The translations under genes were made by a program, and so were the position numbers. A DNA stretch of 64,000 nucleotides from Rotaria macrura (lineage: Eukaryota; Rotifera; Eurotatoria; Philodinida; Philodinidae), in NCBI GenBank assembly GCA_900239685.1, contig OENT01000086.1, forward strand, positions 1 to 64,000, written 5' to 3'. A model generated the notes under the pieces. The model ran no database searches, was not told where the DNA came from, and worked only from the letters and a program-made list of their open reading frames with translations. Positions 11,117 through 24,900 of the stretch are shown piece by piece (within the stretch, counting starts at the first letter, position 1; every line of letters starts with the position of its first letter).

Positions 11117-14060
11117 CTTTGAATAGTTGGCCAAGGAACGAACATCGCTGTTTTTTTCTCATTTTAGATTTCACCATTCGTTAGATTAAAATTAGGTGAT
11201 TCGAGCAGATTACACGATTTTGTCAGAACTCATCATACTAGTAGCAGGTCTTGCCAATTATATATGCTCTTATAGCTTTCAACAAAAGTGAACTACTACA
11301 CAATTAGCAATCATAGAGAAATATTTCCTTGATTATGCACAAAAAATGTCTGCATGACTAAATTATTGTTAATATGATATCCTTCGTCAGAATCCGTCGC
11401 AAAATTTGCACCGCATTCGTCTTTAACATATTATAATTCGGGGAATCCACGAATGAAAGCGTTCGTAGGTAACTGTAGACGCCCCTCTTTCTGTTGTCTG
11501 ATAAAGTAATTGTGTTTCAACGGTAAATTTCTGTTCCTAATCAAACGTTATATTCCGAGTCATAACGCACGCGACGTTTCATTATTACAGTTCTCAACAT
11601 CGTTGATTTTCAAAGCTTTAAGTAACCATACAGAAGAAAATGTTTCTAAAATTCTTATACTACTTGATTCCATAACCATTGTCAAATCTTCTATGATATC
11701 ATTCATTTGCATTTGTACTGAATCTAGTAGTTGCCATTATCAATTAAATGATGAGATGTAATGGTTGTCGCCTGAAACAATGTTGTATGCTAATGATATG
11801 TGTTGTTTTACATTGCAACTGAATAATAGCATTGCCGAAGTTATATTTCGTCGTATAGAAATGTATTGCATGTATTCCTCTCGAGTATTAAAATAGCGTA
11901 GCTTTGATATTAATAAAATGAGGTACTTTTCGAAAAAAGAATAGTTCAGGTAAACTTGTAAAAGCAAGAGAAGAATATCGTTCTGGTATCTTAGCTTTTT
12001 TAATATTTCGATCACAGAAATAAATTTAGTTGACCGAATATTTCGAAAAAAACAGCCTCGGGAAATTATCAACTAAAAATTAGATACTGCACATTGATAA
12101 CATGTCATAAGAAAATTCACTAAATCATGCTAGCATAGAGAACGATTAGTTTTCAAATAAAAAACGATATTCTTGTTTTTCTAGATTATAGTGTAGATAT
12201 TTAAAGATTCAGATTCGAACAAGCAAACGAAGCATACTCTCAACGGATTTACTTCAAAGCAGCTATAGGATGACTATTTTTTAGCAAAGGGGTTTCATTG
12301 ATCCGCCTTGTTTTATGAATAAGTTTAGTTCGAGAAATTTCCATTCATGCATAATCCTAGTTCGTATGATTGCATCAATTTATTCGTATGAGGGTAAACT
12401 GATAGTTAACACTTGCACGTAATCTCGAACTATGATGAAAACATCGTGAAAGAACGTTCACAGTATCAAACAAAGCTTCAATCAATAGAATAGTTCTGAT
12501 CATATGTAAGAATCTGAAAAATTACCTTATTTCGGTCGCGATCTTATCTTTTACAGATACCGACTGACTCGGGATGACAAATTTTAATCACTTCTGATCT
12601 GTATTTTTCATGAAGAAACATAAAATCAGCTGCTTTGACTACAAAAAATAGTTCTCAATAGCTGCGCCCTTTTCGTAGAATCTAAAAAATAGTCTTCACT
12701 CTGAGGAGACTGGAATCAGGACTAAGTATACATAAATTTTCCGGGTTCTTGTTCGTTAATAGTTCGATTACTCCATTTGAATACACTAGATCTAATGGTA
12801 GACGTAAACCAATAGTCATTGTCTCACGTAAAAATTTTTATGGTTTACAGTTATGCACCTCTAAACATTCTTTGAGAGTTGTTAATTGTCGACTAATAGA
12901 TACAATCTGTATACATGATACTAAATTGATGGTGTGCCCATATTCATTTAGAAATTAATTATTTGATTTACATCATATTTCGAATGTCAATTACATTTTT
13001 GTTTCTAAATATATAGAAGTCCAATAGCATCAATAGAGAGCCCCAGTCCTTAACAGAACAAATCAATCAATCAGATGAATGTTGGTATTACGTTGCAACA
13101 AAATTCTCACTACTAATTCAGTCATCAAACAACTCATACATGTCACCCGTAAAACTACAAATTTTGAAGTTATAAGCAAGATGCATGAATTATTTTTCAG
13201 CATTGCAAATCAAAATAATGAACTTGTATATTCATATTCACCATAGACAATTATCACTCGTCAAGTTCAACATGACAATATTCACGACGATCCCTTTGAA
13301 GATTCTTACTGATATCATTAACTGTAGTGAGCATAGTATTTGATTTCGTCTAGTGAAAAATAGTCAAAAGACAGTGCCCTACAAGGCCAAGGAAGAAAGT
13401 GTTTCTTTCAATCGAATGCTCACATTTTGAAACTTGAAAATCGATTCTTCAAGTGGTATAAATGCAAATGCTACCGTTCATTGGCTTTAAATCCAATCAA
13501 GTTCTTGATTGAATTCCGAATTAGTGAAGCAAAAGATTAAAAGTCTATTTTGTAGCAGTTCAATCCTAATTAAAAAATTTGATCCGTCATTGGTTTGACT
13601 GAAACTGAAAATGAAATTGATTGAAAAACAGCTGTTCTTAATAGAATCATTAATAAAAAAAACATTATGTTATATAGTTTCATATGGAATCACTCATTTT
13701 TCTCAAAACCTGAAGCACTAAGCATGTTCGTCGTGAGTAAGTAGGCAAAAGCATTTACATAGTAAAAGTGGTGGAGAAGAAAATTGATAGAATATTTCCC
13801 ATCGTCTCCATATTAAACTCCATCTATCAACGATAAAAAACAAAAATACAACACTTTCTTTCTCAAAAGTAAAAAAGAACGGAAGAAAAAAAATGTTTGT
13901 GCAAATAGCGCAACGTGTTCTTTTACATTGGCGCACAACGCTGAAAAAGAATACATCCTTGTTTAGACATCTGTTGGGTTCGATTTAAAAAATAGGCGTT
14001 TCTTTTTGCTGAGACTTCTTTTATTGTGTATGTACGTACTTTTTCGTTATCAGGAAATTT
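11117..14060. other. Intergenic, no gene supported
   Basis: Several open frames of 70-110 codons occur on both strands (for example 11510-11761 plus and 11740-12072 minus). They show no domain, no splice-compatible neighbours and biased composition. I see no RNA gene. This stretch ends at the leader of the kinase gene. Confidence 0.5.
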
Positions 14061-14096
14061 CGTTTTAGACCTACCGACTTCATTAAAAATTAGATC
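14060..14096 (+). promoter_or_regulatory. Acceptor-like site upstream of the kinase start
   Basis: TTTCGTTTTAG (AG at 14067-14068) precedes the ATG by 28 nt. It is compatible with a trans-splice acceptor or a 5' UTR intron end. Confidence 0.4.
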
Positions 14097-17000
14097 ATGG
14101 GCGTGAATGGATCACGACTGACGCACAGACAACAGCAGGAGCAAACGGAATTACTCATGCAACAGAATGCTGACTTAGCGAAAACTCTTTCAAAAATACA
14201 CTCTGACCATAAGAAAAAAGATGGTCTAACAGTCAAAAGTATTGGCAAGAATATCGTTGCAAAGTTGAAATTGAAGAATAGAGATGCCGATAATGGAGGT
14301 CAAACAAAAAAAATTAAAATCGAAGGAGAGGAATATGAACTCATTGATTTCATCAGCAAGGGTGGATTTGGTGAAGTCTACATGGCTAAAACAAAGAAAC
14401 ATAGTCGCCTCGTAGCAATAAAAATTATGAAAAATACACCAGACATTCAAGAAGAGATTCGGAATGAAATTAGTTTCTTAAAACTGACAAAAAAACTTTC
14501 AATAGAGAATCATCCAGTAATCGATTTTTATGGTTGTCAATATACCAGCGATAACATTAATATTGCCATGGAATTAGCTTCATGCGATTTGGTTGCCTTC
14601 TGGCTCGATCACGTCGAACAGTCCGACCCTGATAATAAATTTCTTTTGGGCATCACACTAATCGTGTATGTTCTACGTGCATTAACTTTCCTTGAGAAGT
14701 TGAATATTATTCATGGCGATATCAAACCACAAAATATTGTTGTCATTCCAAACAAGGAATCTTTCTATCTTAAACTTATTGACTTCGGCACGGTAGCGAA
14801 GATGGATACTGCCCGTGCTCAAGTAACTGTCGATGCGAATAGAGCCTTTACTGTTTATTTTGTTTCACCAGAATTTCTCAAGAGAGATTCGCGTAATATC
14901 ATGGCACGGCATCTTCATAAAAAATCTGACGCATGGGCAGCCGGTGTTATGTTCTATATTTTATTTTTCGGTACTCTGCCATGGAAAGATCAATATGATT
15001 ATGAAAATTTTTGCAATGATCCGGATGCCAGAGATATTGTTGTGCCTAGAGCGGGTGGTTATAAGAGGATCATTGAACTTCTTTTAAAGAAAAACCCTGA
15101 CGAGCGTACGAGTGCAAAGGCCACATTACTGCAAATGAAAGGGCATCCAGCATTAAAATACCTTATCGATTCATTGAATGAAGATTTCTGTCCTGTTATC
15201 GATGTATGTTCTATGCATGTACCAGATGATGTTCGAAGAGAACTAGGTAAGGACGCGAAAACTACGGAAGATTTTGGATGCTATATATCCATCGATCACA
15301 TTTGTTTAATCGTACATATTTTGTGATGCACAATATCCCAGGGCAAATAATCAGATATCAAGATCTAACAAGATTCTTTATCTGATATTATCTGATCTTG
15401 TAAGATCCGATAAAAGATCGTACGATAATTATAGTCTCTGAGATCTTACATCAATTCTTCCTATTAAATTCTTGAAAGATCTTATTGTATCGTACGACAT
15501 GACTCTAAGATTATAGGAAATCTTATGCAATAGCAAGATCTTGCAAGTGCCGTATTGTAAAATTTTTTGTAAGATTTCAGAGACTACAATTTTTCTTACG
15601 ATCTTGTATGTTTTCGCAAGATCTTACATCTGATTTTTCGACCTGGGTAATGTTTTTCGCAATATTACAATTGAACAGGAATCTTTGTCTCAGAAATTTA
15701 TTTCCTTAAAAGAAATTCAATCGCAGTCTTCACACTTCTGTGCCAAAATCGAACTTGTACAAATGTAAAAGAATCACTCAACCCGATGGATGAATCTGAT
15801 ATCTGATTGGAATGGATTCCAGGAAACAGAAATACAGACGGAGCTGACAGAAAAAACCTATTGTATGAATTGGGTACTACGTAGTACCTGGGGACATTTG
15901 TAGAAGTGGGTCAAAATCCTACAGTAGAATCCGATAAAAATCTAATACTAAGGTTCCGAGAGTCATTTCGTTTCTAGGAACCTGATCAGAATAAATCTAC
16001 TGGATATCTCTGATAAGAACCATTCTTCAATCATAAAAAGTATTCTATTATGGTTTTTAATCAATCTCAAGTTTATACACACACTTATGACGTATCAGTA
16101 AACAGAGTGACAAGTAAGATGTCCTCTCTAATATTCACACTACATATCTTCTAATATCCTGTTGAATTCTCTAATCTCAATAGAGCATCTAAATTTAAAT
16201 TTATTACCCTAGTGTACTCTAATCGATCCAATTGTATAGTTTTGATGAGAAATTTTATTTTCCAAAGTTTGCGGCAAAGATTACTGTAGGCGTTTGAACA
16301 AGAACTGTTTCAGTCACAAAGGAAGTTTTTCATCTCCAAAGATTTGGTTGTAAATCAGTGACAAAATCACAGTGTAAGATAGAAATCAAAATTAATATAA
16401 AGTTTGAATGACGCTTGTTATTCGTGATATTTCGACAATTAGGGCAAAATCCTTAATTACGCATTTTTCCAATTTATCGGTAGTATTGTTGACTCAACAT
16501 GCTTAATAATTGAAATCAGTCATTATGAATCATACTTACAAGGATATTTTAGTCAATGAATACAAAAAAAAATAAAGCAAAATATTTCAGATATTTACTT
16601 GATTAGAAACTTTATATTTCATAGTTTCTTGTATATTTCAGATTCACTAGCAGTTGCACGTAATGCCGCCCGTGGGTTTGTTCGAGTCATACCCAGAACA
16701 TTATGTAAGTACTTCATCATTTATGATCCAATACTCATGTGTAATAAAATATTACAATCGGAATGACGAAAGCATCAGAACATTCCCATGTTCGATGAGT
16801 AGTTTATTTTGAAAACGTGCATGCATACTTAAACTGAATTATCGAGAATCAATCATTTGAATTTTTGAATGAAACGGGAAATGAGCAAATCAAAATTTAA
16901 GATGCACAGAAGATCTCAGACATGCTCGTTCACAGTGGTCGTGATGGCATTTTTTAAATTAAGACAAACACCAACATACGGTTTATAGTCGATTTTTCAG

Positions 17001-18992
17001 AAAGTAAAATTAGTGCTATCAGTTATAAATTTCATTCAACTTTTATGCAAAGACAGGTAAAATATCTCAAACAAACGTACAACGGAGTGCAGAGATTAGT
17101 ATTTTAAGTATTTTTCTATGTAATCGATGTTTTTAATAGTATGTATATTCATTTTTTGTATTCATAGCAGGATCACGTCGCCAATGTAGATATGGTGGAG
17201 CTTGTTTCAGGTTTCTTATAAAAAAAGAATCTCTTTTCTAGTGAATCATTGAACGTTGCTTGTTTCTCTTCTTTGAGTAATGGGCAAATTCATCGCAATG
17301 AATTTGCACATCCTGGTGATCCAGACTATCATGAGCGAAGTAGTGCTTCGAACGGCGCACCTGATAAAATACCATGCCGTTATGGATCAGATTGCTTTCG
17401 GTATGTTAACTGTCCCCTCTTAAACTTCAGCTAACATTTCAGTCAAATAATATGTATCGAATAAAACAGCGGAAACTAAATGACAATTAATAATTTAATG
17501 CATGGTTTCGAATCGTCCGATTAGTTTTTAGAAATTATCAGTTCATTCGTCAAATTTCATAGGAATATCGTGAGAAATATAAATATTAGAATACATATTA
17601 TCGACATGAAAAAAGAAATCTCTCGTAGAATATTGATCATCATTTGTGTTTCTTCTTCTTCTTCTTCTTCAGCAAAGATCTCGAACATCGCAAGAAATAT
17701 TCACATCCACCCGATCCCAGCAATCATGCAGCGGGGAGCAACAGTAATGGAAAATCTTCAAAACAACTTTGCTGGTTTGCTGAAAATTGTACCAAGTATG
17801 TCTACGTTGTGCCGATGATTATCCTTGTGTCTATATCAAAAAGAAACTTTCAGGAAAGTTTATAAAATAAAACTTAGAACATCAATGAATCAATTTAATC
17901 AATGATAGAAAATCATCGATGAACAATGCTCATTTGTCTATCTTACAGACCATATCGGGGATCAAAGGAGGGTCATCTGTCTGATGCTTCGAAGTCTTAG
18001 AAATCTAATTCCGTCAGCTTAGTAAATGAAATGTTTTGGAAGAATGTATTGCATGAGATTTACTATCTGAACAGATTATTAAAAAAGTTTATCTTTTTTT
18101 AATATGACTTTATAAAAGATTCATGATAAATTTCATCAAAACTCATCAGTGAAGTATAGAAACATTTCTTCACCATATTTAGAAATATTCGTTTGAAGAA
18201 TGATAGATCGTACAACTTTTCTTTCTTTTTCTTTTTCAGCACGGATCCTGCTCATCGTAGTAAATATGTGCATTCACATGGTTTCCCATCCATTATGAAT
18301 GAAAGCAACATTCATGGTTCTAATTTAAAGCCACCATGCCCTTATGGTGACAAGTGTTACAAGTATAGTGAAATTATATTTAACTTATCTGTTCTTTATT
18401 CAAACTCATGTTGAAAACCAACGATAAATACGCGTCTTTTTGAAACCAATACCTCGAGCATATTGAGTAGGATATTTTAGAAGGAGAGAAATGAATCCAA
18501 AAAGGCTGGATGTTAAAAGGATATTATTTCTGTAGGTATTTCTGAGTGAAAAGTTTCATACGTCGAATGATTATCTGTCTCAATTAATAACACTTGCTGT
18601 CAACAGATTAACAATATTCATTCGTGTATCTACTTCATTGCAGCCAGTAGGCGTGTATCAAGTTTATTGAAATATAGTACAAGTCACTTGAAAAGTCTGT
18701 GCATGAAGTTTCATGCATATTCAACTTTCTTATTTCATAAACAGCGATGAAAATCGTACTTTTGAAACTTATGAATTAATATATTTTTGTTTCGTTTATT
18801 GAAGTACAGATTCCATTCATCTCGAACATTTCTTTCATCGAAAAAAAGCAAGTGACTTTGTTGGAAGCAAAGTTACATGCATATTTGGATCTGGCTGCAA
18901 AAAGTAATGTAGAATTTTTAGCGCATTCGAATTAATGTCAATTCTTATCTAGGAAGCGTGATCCAACACACATGGAGAAATACCAACATTAG
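14097..18992 (+). CDS. Protein kinase fused to five PBZ zinc fingers
   Basis: Exons: 14097-15246, 16642-16704, 17168-17210, 17278-17400, 17673-17795, 18240-18362, 18805-18903 and 18953-18992. The sum is 1764 nt, open, 587 residues. Residues about 80-350 form a Ser/Thr-type kinase: glycine loop SKGGFGEV, VAIK lysine K109, HGDIKPQN (D208), DFG D229, SPE at 257-259, DAWAAGV, and R337 late in the C-lobe. HRD is replaced by HGD, so it is a non-RD kinase. The start MGVNGSR resembles an N-myristoylation signal. After a short linker come five fingers of the pattern C-x5-C-x6-H-x5-H (the fifth has x7): CRYGGAC..H..H, CRYGSDC, CWFAENC, CPYGDKC and CIFGSGC. The first two carry HPGD/HPPD after the last His. 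This is the PBZ motif of APLF and CHFR, which binds poly(ADP-ribose). The last finger ends at its fourth ligand, directly before the stop. The likely role is a kinase recruited to PARylated sites. The kinase family is not resolved. The 17168 acceptor (TCATAG) and the 18803 acceptor (TTGAAG) were chosen because neighbouring AGs bring in stops. Confidence 0.85.
15337..15647. mobile_element. AAGATC-rich MITE in intron 1 of the kinase gene
   Basis: An inverted repeat of about 310 bp with CCCAGG termini (CCCAGGGCAAATAATCAGAT on the left, matched by AAAATCAGATGTAAGATC after CCCAGGTCG on the complement of the right end). The interior is dense in AAGATCTTAC-like words. It lies between the strong donor AG|GTAAGG at 15247 and the acceptor at 16641, so it should be removed by splicing. 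Confidence 0.6.
17278..18362 (+). repeat. Tandem array of three 123-nt PBZ exons
   Basis: Exons 17278-17400, 17673-17795 and 18240-18362 are each exactly 123 nt, start and end in phase 2, and are separated by introns of 272 and 444 bp. Each encodes the His half of one finger, a Ser/Asn/Gly-rich linker, and the Cys half of the next finger. Equal length, identical phase and equal content show origin by tandem exon duplication. The flanking exons 17168-17210 and 18805-18903 continue the same phase. Confidence 0.85.
17951..18000 (+). other. Possible alternative terminal exon of the kinase-PBZ gene
   Basis: Within the intron after the third array position, TCTTACAG is followed by a phase-compatible frame of 16 codons that ends in TAG at 17998-18000. 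Using it would stop the protein in the middle of finger 3, leaving two complete fingers. It has no finger sequence of its own, so it may be intron noise. Confidence 0.3.
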
Positions 18993-21900
18993 TGGTTTAT
19001 CAGCTCGAAGACATTAATTGACTACAATCTGATTTCCTAACTGTATTTAACTCTTTTAAATGAAACATGATGAAAATAGTATTGTGAAAAATGTATAATT
19101 TCATTGACAAATGATATAACCATTCTATCTGGTATTCCTAATAAAACAACAGGAGGTTGAAACAGCGATAAATCCTAATGCAAATCGAGACATACAACTG
19201 GGAAAAGTGGAATACTCCTAAAACATAGTTCTTGTAAAGCGTTTCAAACAAGAAAATTCTGCATTACTCAATTATTTTTCCAGCTTTAACAGTCTAATTA
19301 AAATTAAAACTAAAATTAAATGTCACGTATTAAAATAAAGGCGATAGTTTGAAATGAAGACGTTTCCCAAATTGAAATAATTTGTCAAGATCATTCCTTT
19401 ACCAAAGAAACATCATCAAAAATCTGCGGAAATTATATATGAAATGAAATCTTTTTGCCTCATGTTAGTAAAATATATGTCGTCGTAGAGACTTTTTCAT
19501 CGCTCTTAAATAAACGATCAATTAGTGAGAACAACTAAATCGTTAGTTTGTTTCTTGAAAAAAGTGATTTATGGTTATACGCGACAACAAATCAAAAGCA
19601 GTTTCAATACACCATCAGAAAGAAAAGTCTATGTTTGAGAACGAACACTTTTAAATTTTCATCTTTTTCCCTTTCTTATATAAAAATCAACCAAAAGAAA
19701 ATAGAAAAAAAAATAAATTCTTGGATCATGAAAATTTTTTGGAAATTTTCGATAGATGTTTAGTTTGGTTTTGTTTCACTTCATTTGATTAGGTCTTGAA
19801 AAATATGTTTGCCACAGAATATCTAGCTCAGACACTGTTCTTTCTACTAAAAAATTGGTTTAGAAGTCGGTACAATAGTCGAGAAGTATTTGATTATAAC
19901 CTAAAGATTATTTTATCTTTCGCTAGTTCGCATAGGTATTATAGAAAATAAACTAGACTCAGAGATCTTGAAGATACCGACTAGTGTTGTAATCTACATC
20001 GGAGATGATTTCTTGGGCAATACTAATTAACTTCTGAATCAATATCTAATTTGAAATGCATAAGTATGTACGCTCAAGGCGGAAAAAACCAATATTTCCT
20101 CTAGAAAAATACGTGAACTCGGCTTTCCTTTCCTATTCAGACCATAGATGTCTTGCTAGACCTTCTGTTAAATAGAGAATCTTGACACACTTCTGACAAA
20201 CCCAAGTGTAGATTAAAGCAATATGAAGAGTCTCTTCAACAGGAAGCAATTATCATTGGAAACACTCATAGGCAGTCCCCAAACTGTTCAACATCAGCAA
20301 GGTACAGTTTTTGTTGGTAGCACGATACATCATGTTTGTCTAATCATTGCAATCATAAGAGGAAATGCGTCTCTTTCACTATAGCCCGTCATATAGACTC
20401 GAATACAGTTTCACTTATGATCATAGAGCTGAATGAGACTGATCAAGCATGATGATGATCAGCTTTTAGCATTATTCAGGTAAACTCGGACTTACCGCAC
20501 TCCAGTCATATCCATAGATCGATCTTCATGGCAAATTTTCTTGGTCTACTGTTCATAGCGTTACATTTTATAGTCACATTCGTTTGAAAAGAATGTTTCT
20601 TATCCGATAGTAGTTTCTAATCAGAGATACATGACGTGATATTCATACACTTCAGATCAATGTACCGATTAGAATATCAGAAATCTTCGATGATGATTGC
20701 TTTTTACTTTTATTCAGACGACTGGAACCTACTCATATATCGATCATCACGATAGATTTCTATCCTCGCAATTGATTTCATTTTAAACAACGATGATAAC
20801 ATTTTGCGAAAATCATTTGACTTTAGCAGCATTCCATTGATACAGGGAAAAGTGAATGTCTATGTTTCCAACATGTCTAACCCAAAATTTTTATAGTAAT
20901 TCACTAAATATTGGCCGGTACACGAGTGTCACTGTTTTTGTCTGTTCGAATCACACGGATGATGTACAGCTCGAATAAAGATTTCCTATGAAATTAGATC
21001 TATTCATAGATTTTAAATTGCAACAGATTATCACAGAATGAAAGCATCCATCAATCATACAGATTATTTACTTAAAAATCTGTTATCTTCTATCAATTAA
21101 TATAATATAACGAATTTTAATTAGAAATGGTACAGGCTTGTATTGCTCTTTGGTAAAGCGTGCGCCACAGTCTTTCAGACGCTATTGTAACGTAGCGCCA
21201 TCCATGATGCGAAATCAATTTATTCCAATAACTAAGGTATCACATATACATGACTGAGTATTTCGTTTGTTTGATGAATTAAAAGTAGTTTCATTTCACG
21301 ATGTGTTTTTTTTTGAGTAGATGGGATTTCATTTTGCGTCTTCGTTCATTCATTCAATCATATATTGATTTATATGACTCATCATTATTTGCTCCTCTTA
21401 CTTACTCACACTAGTATTATACAGAGTAGTAGGGGGGGGGGTAGAGTAACAAAAATGGAAACGCTGTGATTGGTCATGATCGATATGAATCACATTTCAA
21501 TGGAAAATAATCAATCAGAATCACAAATGATAATGTTTTCGATTGTTTTGGTTTCATTTTCCGTCTTCTGCCATCACTCTTAGAATGTTGGATCAAGCAC
21601 TTTTTTGCACCTATGATCGCTACTGTTTTCTTACAGTATAATTTTAGTTGTAAATTAACTATAAAATCGATCGCACTCGCACCCTACTCTACATGAAATA
21701 AACTAAACGATTTTAAAAACTTTCGTTTCTTCTTTCTATGTATCAATAGAAAACAGAAATCTAAGATGAGTGATACACAAATATTTTTAATTAAATATCA
21801 GTTACGTCATTGTTCATTCGTATGTATTCGGAACTACGAAAATTTGTCAAGAAATTAATAATACAAGAAAAGAAAGGCGAACTTTTCAACAAAAGTGCGC

Positions 21901-24900
21901 AAAATAAAATACTAAACATATTCAAACTGTCAATAATTCTTAAAATTTTTGTCCTAGCATACGATGTAAGTACAGTAGATATATCAACCGCTTCCACGAA
22001 CACTTGTTTTTAACTAGGACAAATGAATGAGAATGAAGAATAGGTATCAGGCGCTGAGATGAACTGTCTCGAACTCGATGACACTTGTAATACACCTTCA
22101 TTCACAAGCTAATCACGTCTTCAATTTTTCTTTTTGCTATTCTATGTCACATTCGAACGTGGTAGATTTTTTTGTATTGCAAACTTCTCATCTTTTATTC
22201 TTTTGATCAACTGTCATATTCTCCTAATCACTATTACCGATCTATTGAAAAAAATTGTCGGAAGTAATTATCTTTGGTTAGTCAATCATTGTCAGTATAC
22301 ATGGACAGAATAAACATTCTTTGCATGAAAGATACGCTATACTATACTCTTGAATAGTTGTGCACTTCGAGATAAAAAACCACACTTCATCATACGTATT
22401 AATTAGAGAATGTTTTTGTTTTAGGATGATTTTTTTTATTACAAAATATGTCTTCTTTCGTTTAGTTCAGAGTTCGAACGTGTATGAATGGCGTCATTTT
22501 TCTCATATGAGTACTGCGTAAGTTTTTTTGCTTGGATTATTCTTTACCGATATGAAGATTAGTCATCATTTTCGTTTGCTTGCAATACTTTTCACTTGAA
22601 TTAAAAATATCTATGTACGCCATGACAACACTTGTTCTAAAAAAAGAATTGAGTCATATTTACGAATTGCATCATTACGATGACAATCTTTAAAAACAGC
22701 TCGAGTACTTAGGAACGATTGAAAATCATCATAAATCACTGGGGATCATTTTTGATTCTTAAGTTCAATCAATCGATCTTTTGTTCAATTCAATGCATCG
22801 ATGGACAATGTTTTTACGAACTATGTTGCGACGAAGAACTCTTTTTCAAACCACATTTGAGTAATTCGACCTACTATCGATGCAATCGAATTCGATAAGT
22901 TGACGTGAAACAGTTGTTCGTCTGTTTATCTACATGAAATAGTGAAATCAATACTAAGGATTAGATGAAGAAACATAAATAGTCCAAATCTCGACGAACC
23001 AAAACATCCGAGAAATGAATATCGAAAATTTTATGATCCCTACTAAAGTATCAGTATGTCTATTTTTTAATAGGTAAAGCCTATTTCGTTCTCTGACAGT
23101 ACTGTTGAAAATTGCTCGCATACGCGATTATATGTTTTTTTTTTTTATTCATTCCTTAGCATTGTAATTGAGTCCCATAGTTTTGTTAATGTATGTCGGT
23201 ATTTTCTTCAATCATTCATTCCTACACTGACATCCTAGACGATTTCTGACATAATTGATATCCAAACGAGTGTGATTAATCTTAGACTATTGTTCTAGAT
23301 ACTATTTTTGGATACATGTTTTGCAAAAGTAATTTTCAACATTAAAAAAAGATTTTAAAGTACGAACCGTAGCTATGAATTTATAATGGTCGTGTGACAG
23401 AAATCACATTCTTATGGTGATCAAATCGGTCAATAATGAATATTAGTTGAATGAAATTTGATAATGATAGGTGCTTAAATCTATGATTTTCAATCGTCAT
23501 TTGAAGCTAATGTAAGCGTATTTTTTTTGCTTAAATTTTCACACGGGCTATCGTGAATTCTGAATGATCTTAAAGACTACAAAGTATACTATTATGATAG
23601 ATTGAACGCAAGGTCAAATAGATGTTACTGAAATCTGTGAGTTATAACAATCGTCTACCGGTACTCAGAAGAATATACGAAATCGAATGCATAAAGTATT
23701 CTCAATAGTGCAGTTGAGCGTGCAACTTCTTCGTAATTCTTCTAGTTTTCTACGTACAAATGAACTAAATCAATTTTACTTTCTTCTATCAAACGAAACA
23801 TTTGAATGGTGCTTGATTGAATTAAATACCTTTATTCAACTTTACTTGTTCAATAAGGATGGATAGTCGATCATCTCCAGACTTCTGCTTGATATTCTAG
23901 TTGTGACTGTTTATATTCAATTATTCTTGTGATGCATTGTCTTTTCTTGTTCATATTTCTTCACGCTACACTTTCTTGCACAATCATTCTTTCTGGAAAA
24001 CTAGACAATTCTGTTCAATCTGCATCATGCGAGACATTGCACACTTTCTATAAAATCTTGTTTAAATGAGTGGTGCCAAAGAAAAACAACGACATATTCT
24101 GTGTTCGACGAGTATTGTGAATTGATATTGACAAGTTAGGAAGCAGAGAGCGTTAAGATAGAATTTCTCGAAAGATTTGAATCGCTTATTCGAAGAACAA
24201 TCAGATTGTAGAAAGTTGATTCAGTGTATACTATTTCAGAACTAACAATCTTTTGTTCTACTAATAAAAGAGATAAATATGTTGACACAATCTAATGAGA
24301 TTTGAAAGTTTATATTGGAAATTTCACAATTTCTAATGAAACCACGTCACTGATTATATTAAGAAATAAAAAGGGAAATTGATTTCAGTGAAAATAGCTC
24401 TGTGAAAAACACGAGTGAACATTGGATTTCTCCCTTGTTTTTATTTCGCTGTTAAACAATTCTTTCGTTCGATTTGCCCTTATATAATAGGGTACTCTTT
24501 TTTGTCGTTTCTTTCAATCTACGTTCTGTTTTTTGTTTTATATTTAAAATTGCTGGAGCATATGTCATTGATAGTGCAGGTAACTATTAATCATGAGCAT
24601 TTTTTTACACAATGTCAGTCGGGTTAAAGTTTCATTATAATATACAAATTCTAACTCATCATTTGTTCCTATTGACAAGAGATAATGTTGACTTATCATA
24701 AAGTGGTCACGTTACTTATATTGCTTTTTCGATATTAGTGAGAAAAGAATTCTAATCTAACTGAGTAGAATGACAAAAATCAAGTTGATTTCAATCAATT
24801 GGTTGACACGATGTGTTGTAAAATAATATTCACATGACTTTTTAAAAACGTTTACCTGGTCGTGCTTGAAACTGTTTCGATGATCAAAACATTTTCAAGG

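Noticed and set aside
15247-15326. Kinase C-terminus reading into DAKTTEDFGCY..
   Set aside because: This part follows a strong AG|GTAAGG donor and is better read as intron; splicing to 16642 keeps frame and leads to the PBZ exons.
17644-17865. Open frame beginning CFFFFFFF over a PBZ exon
   Set aside because: It simply runs through the TTC-repeat polypyrimidine tract of the acceptor into the real exon 17673-17795; the phenylalanines are intron.
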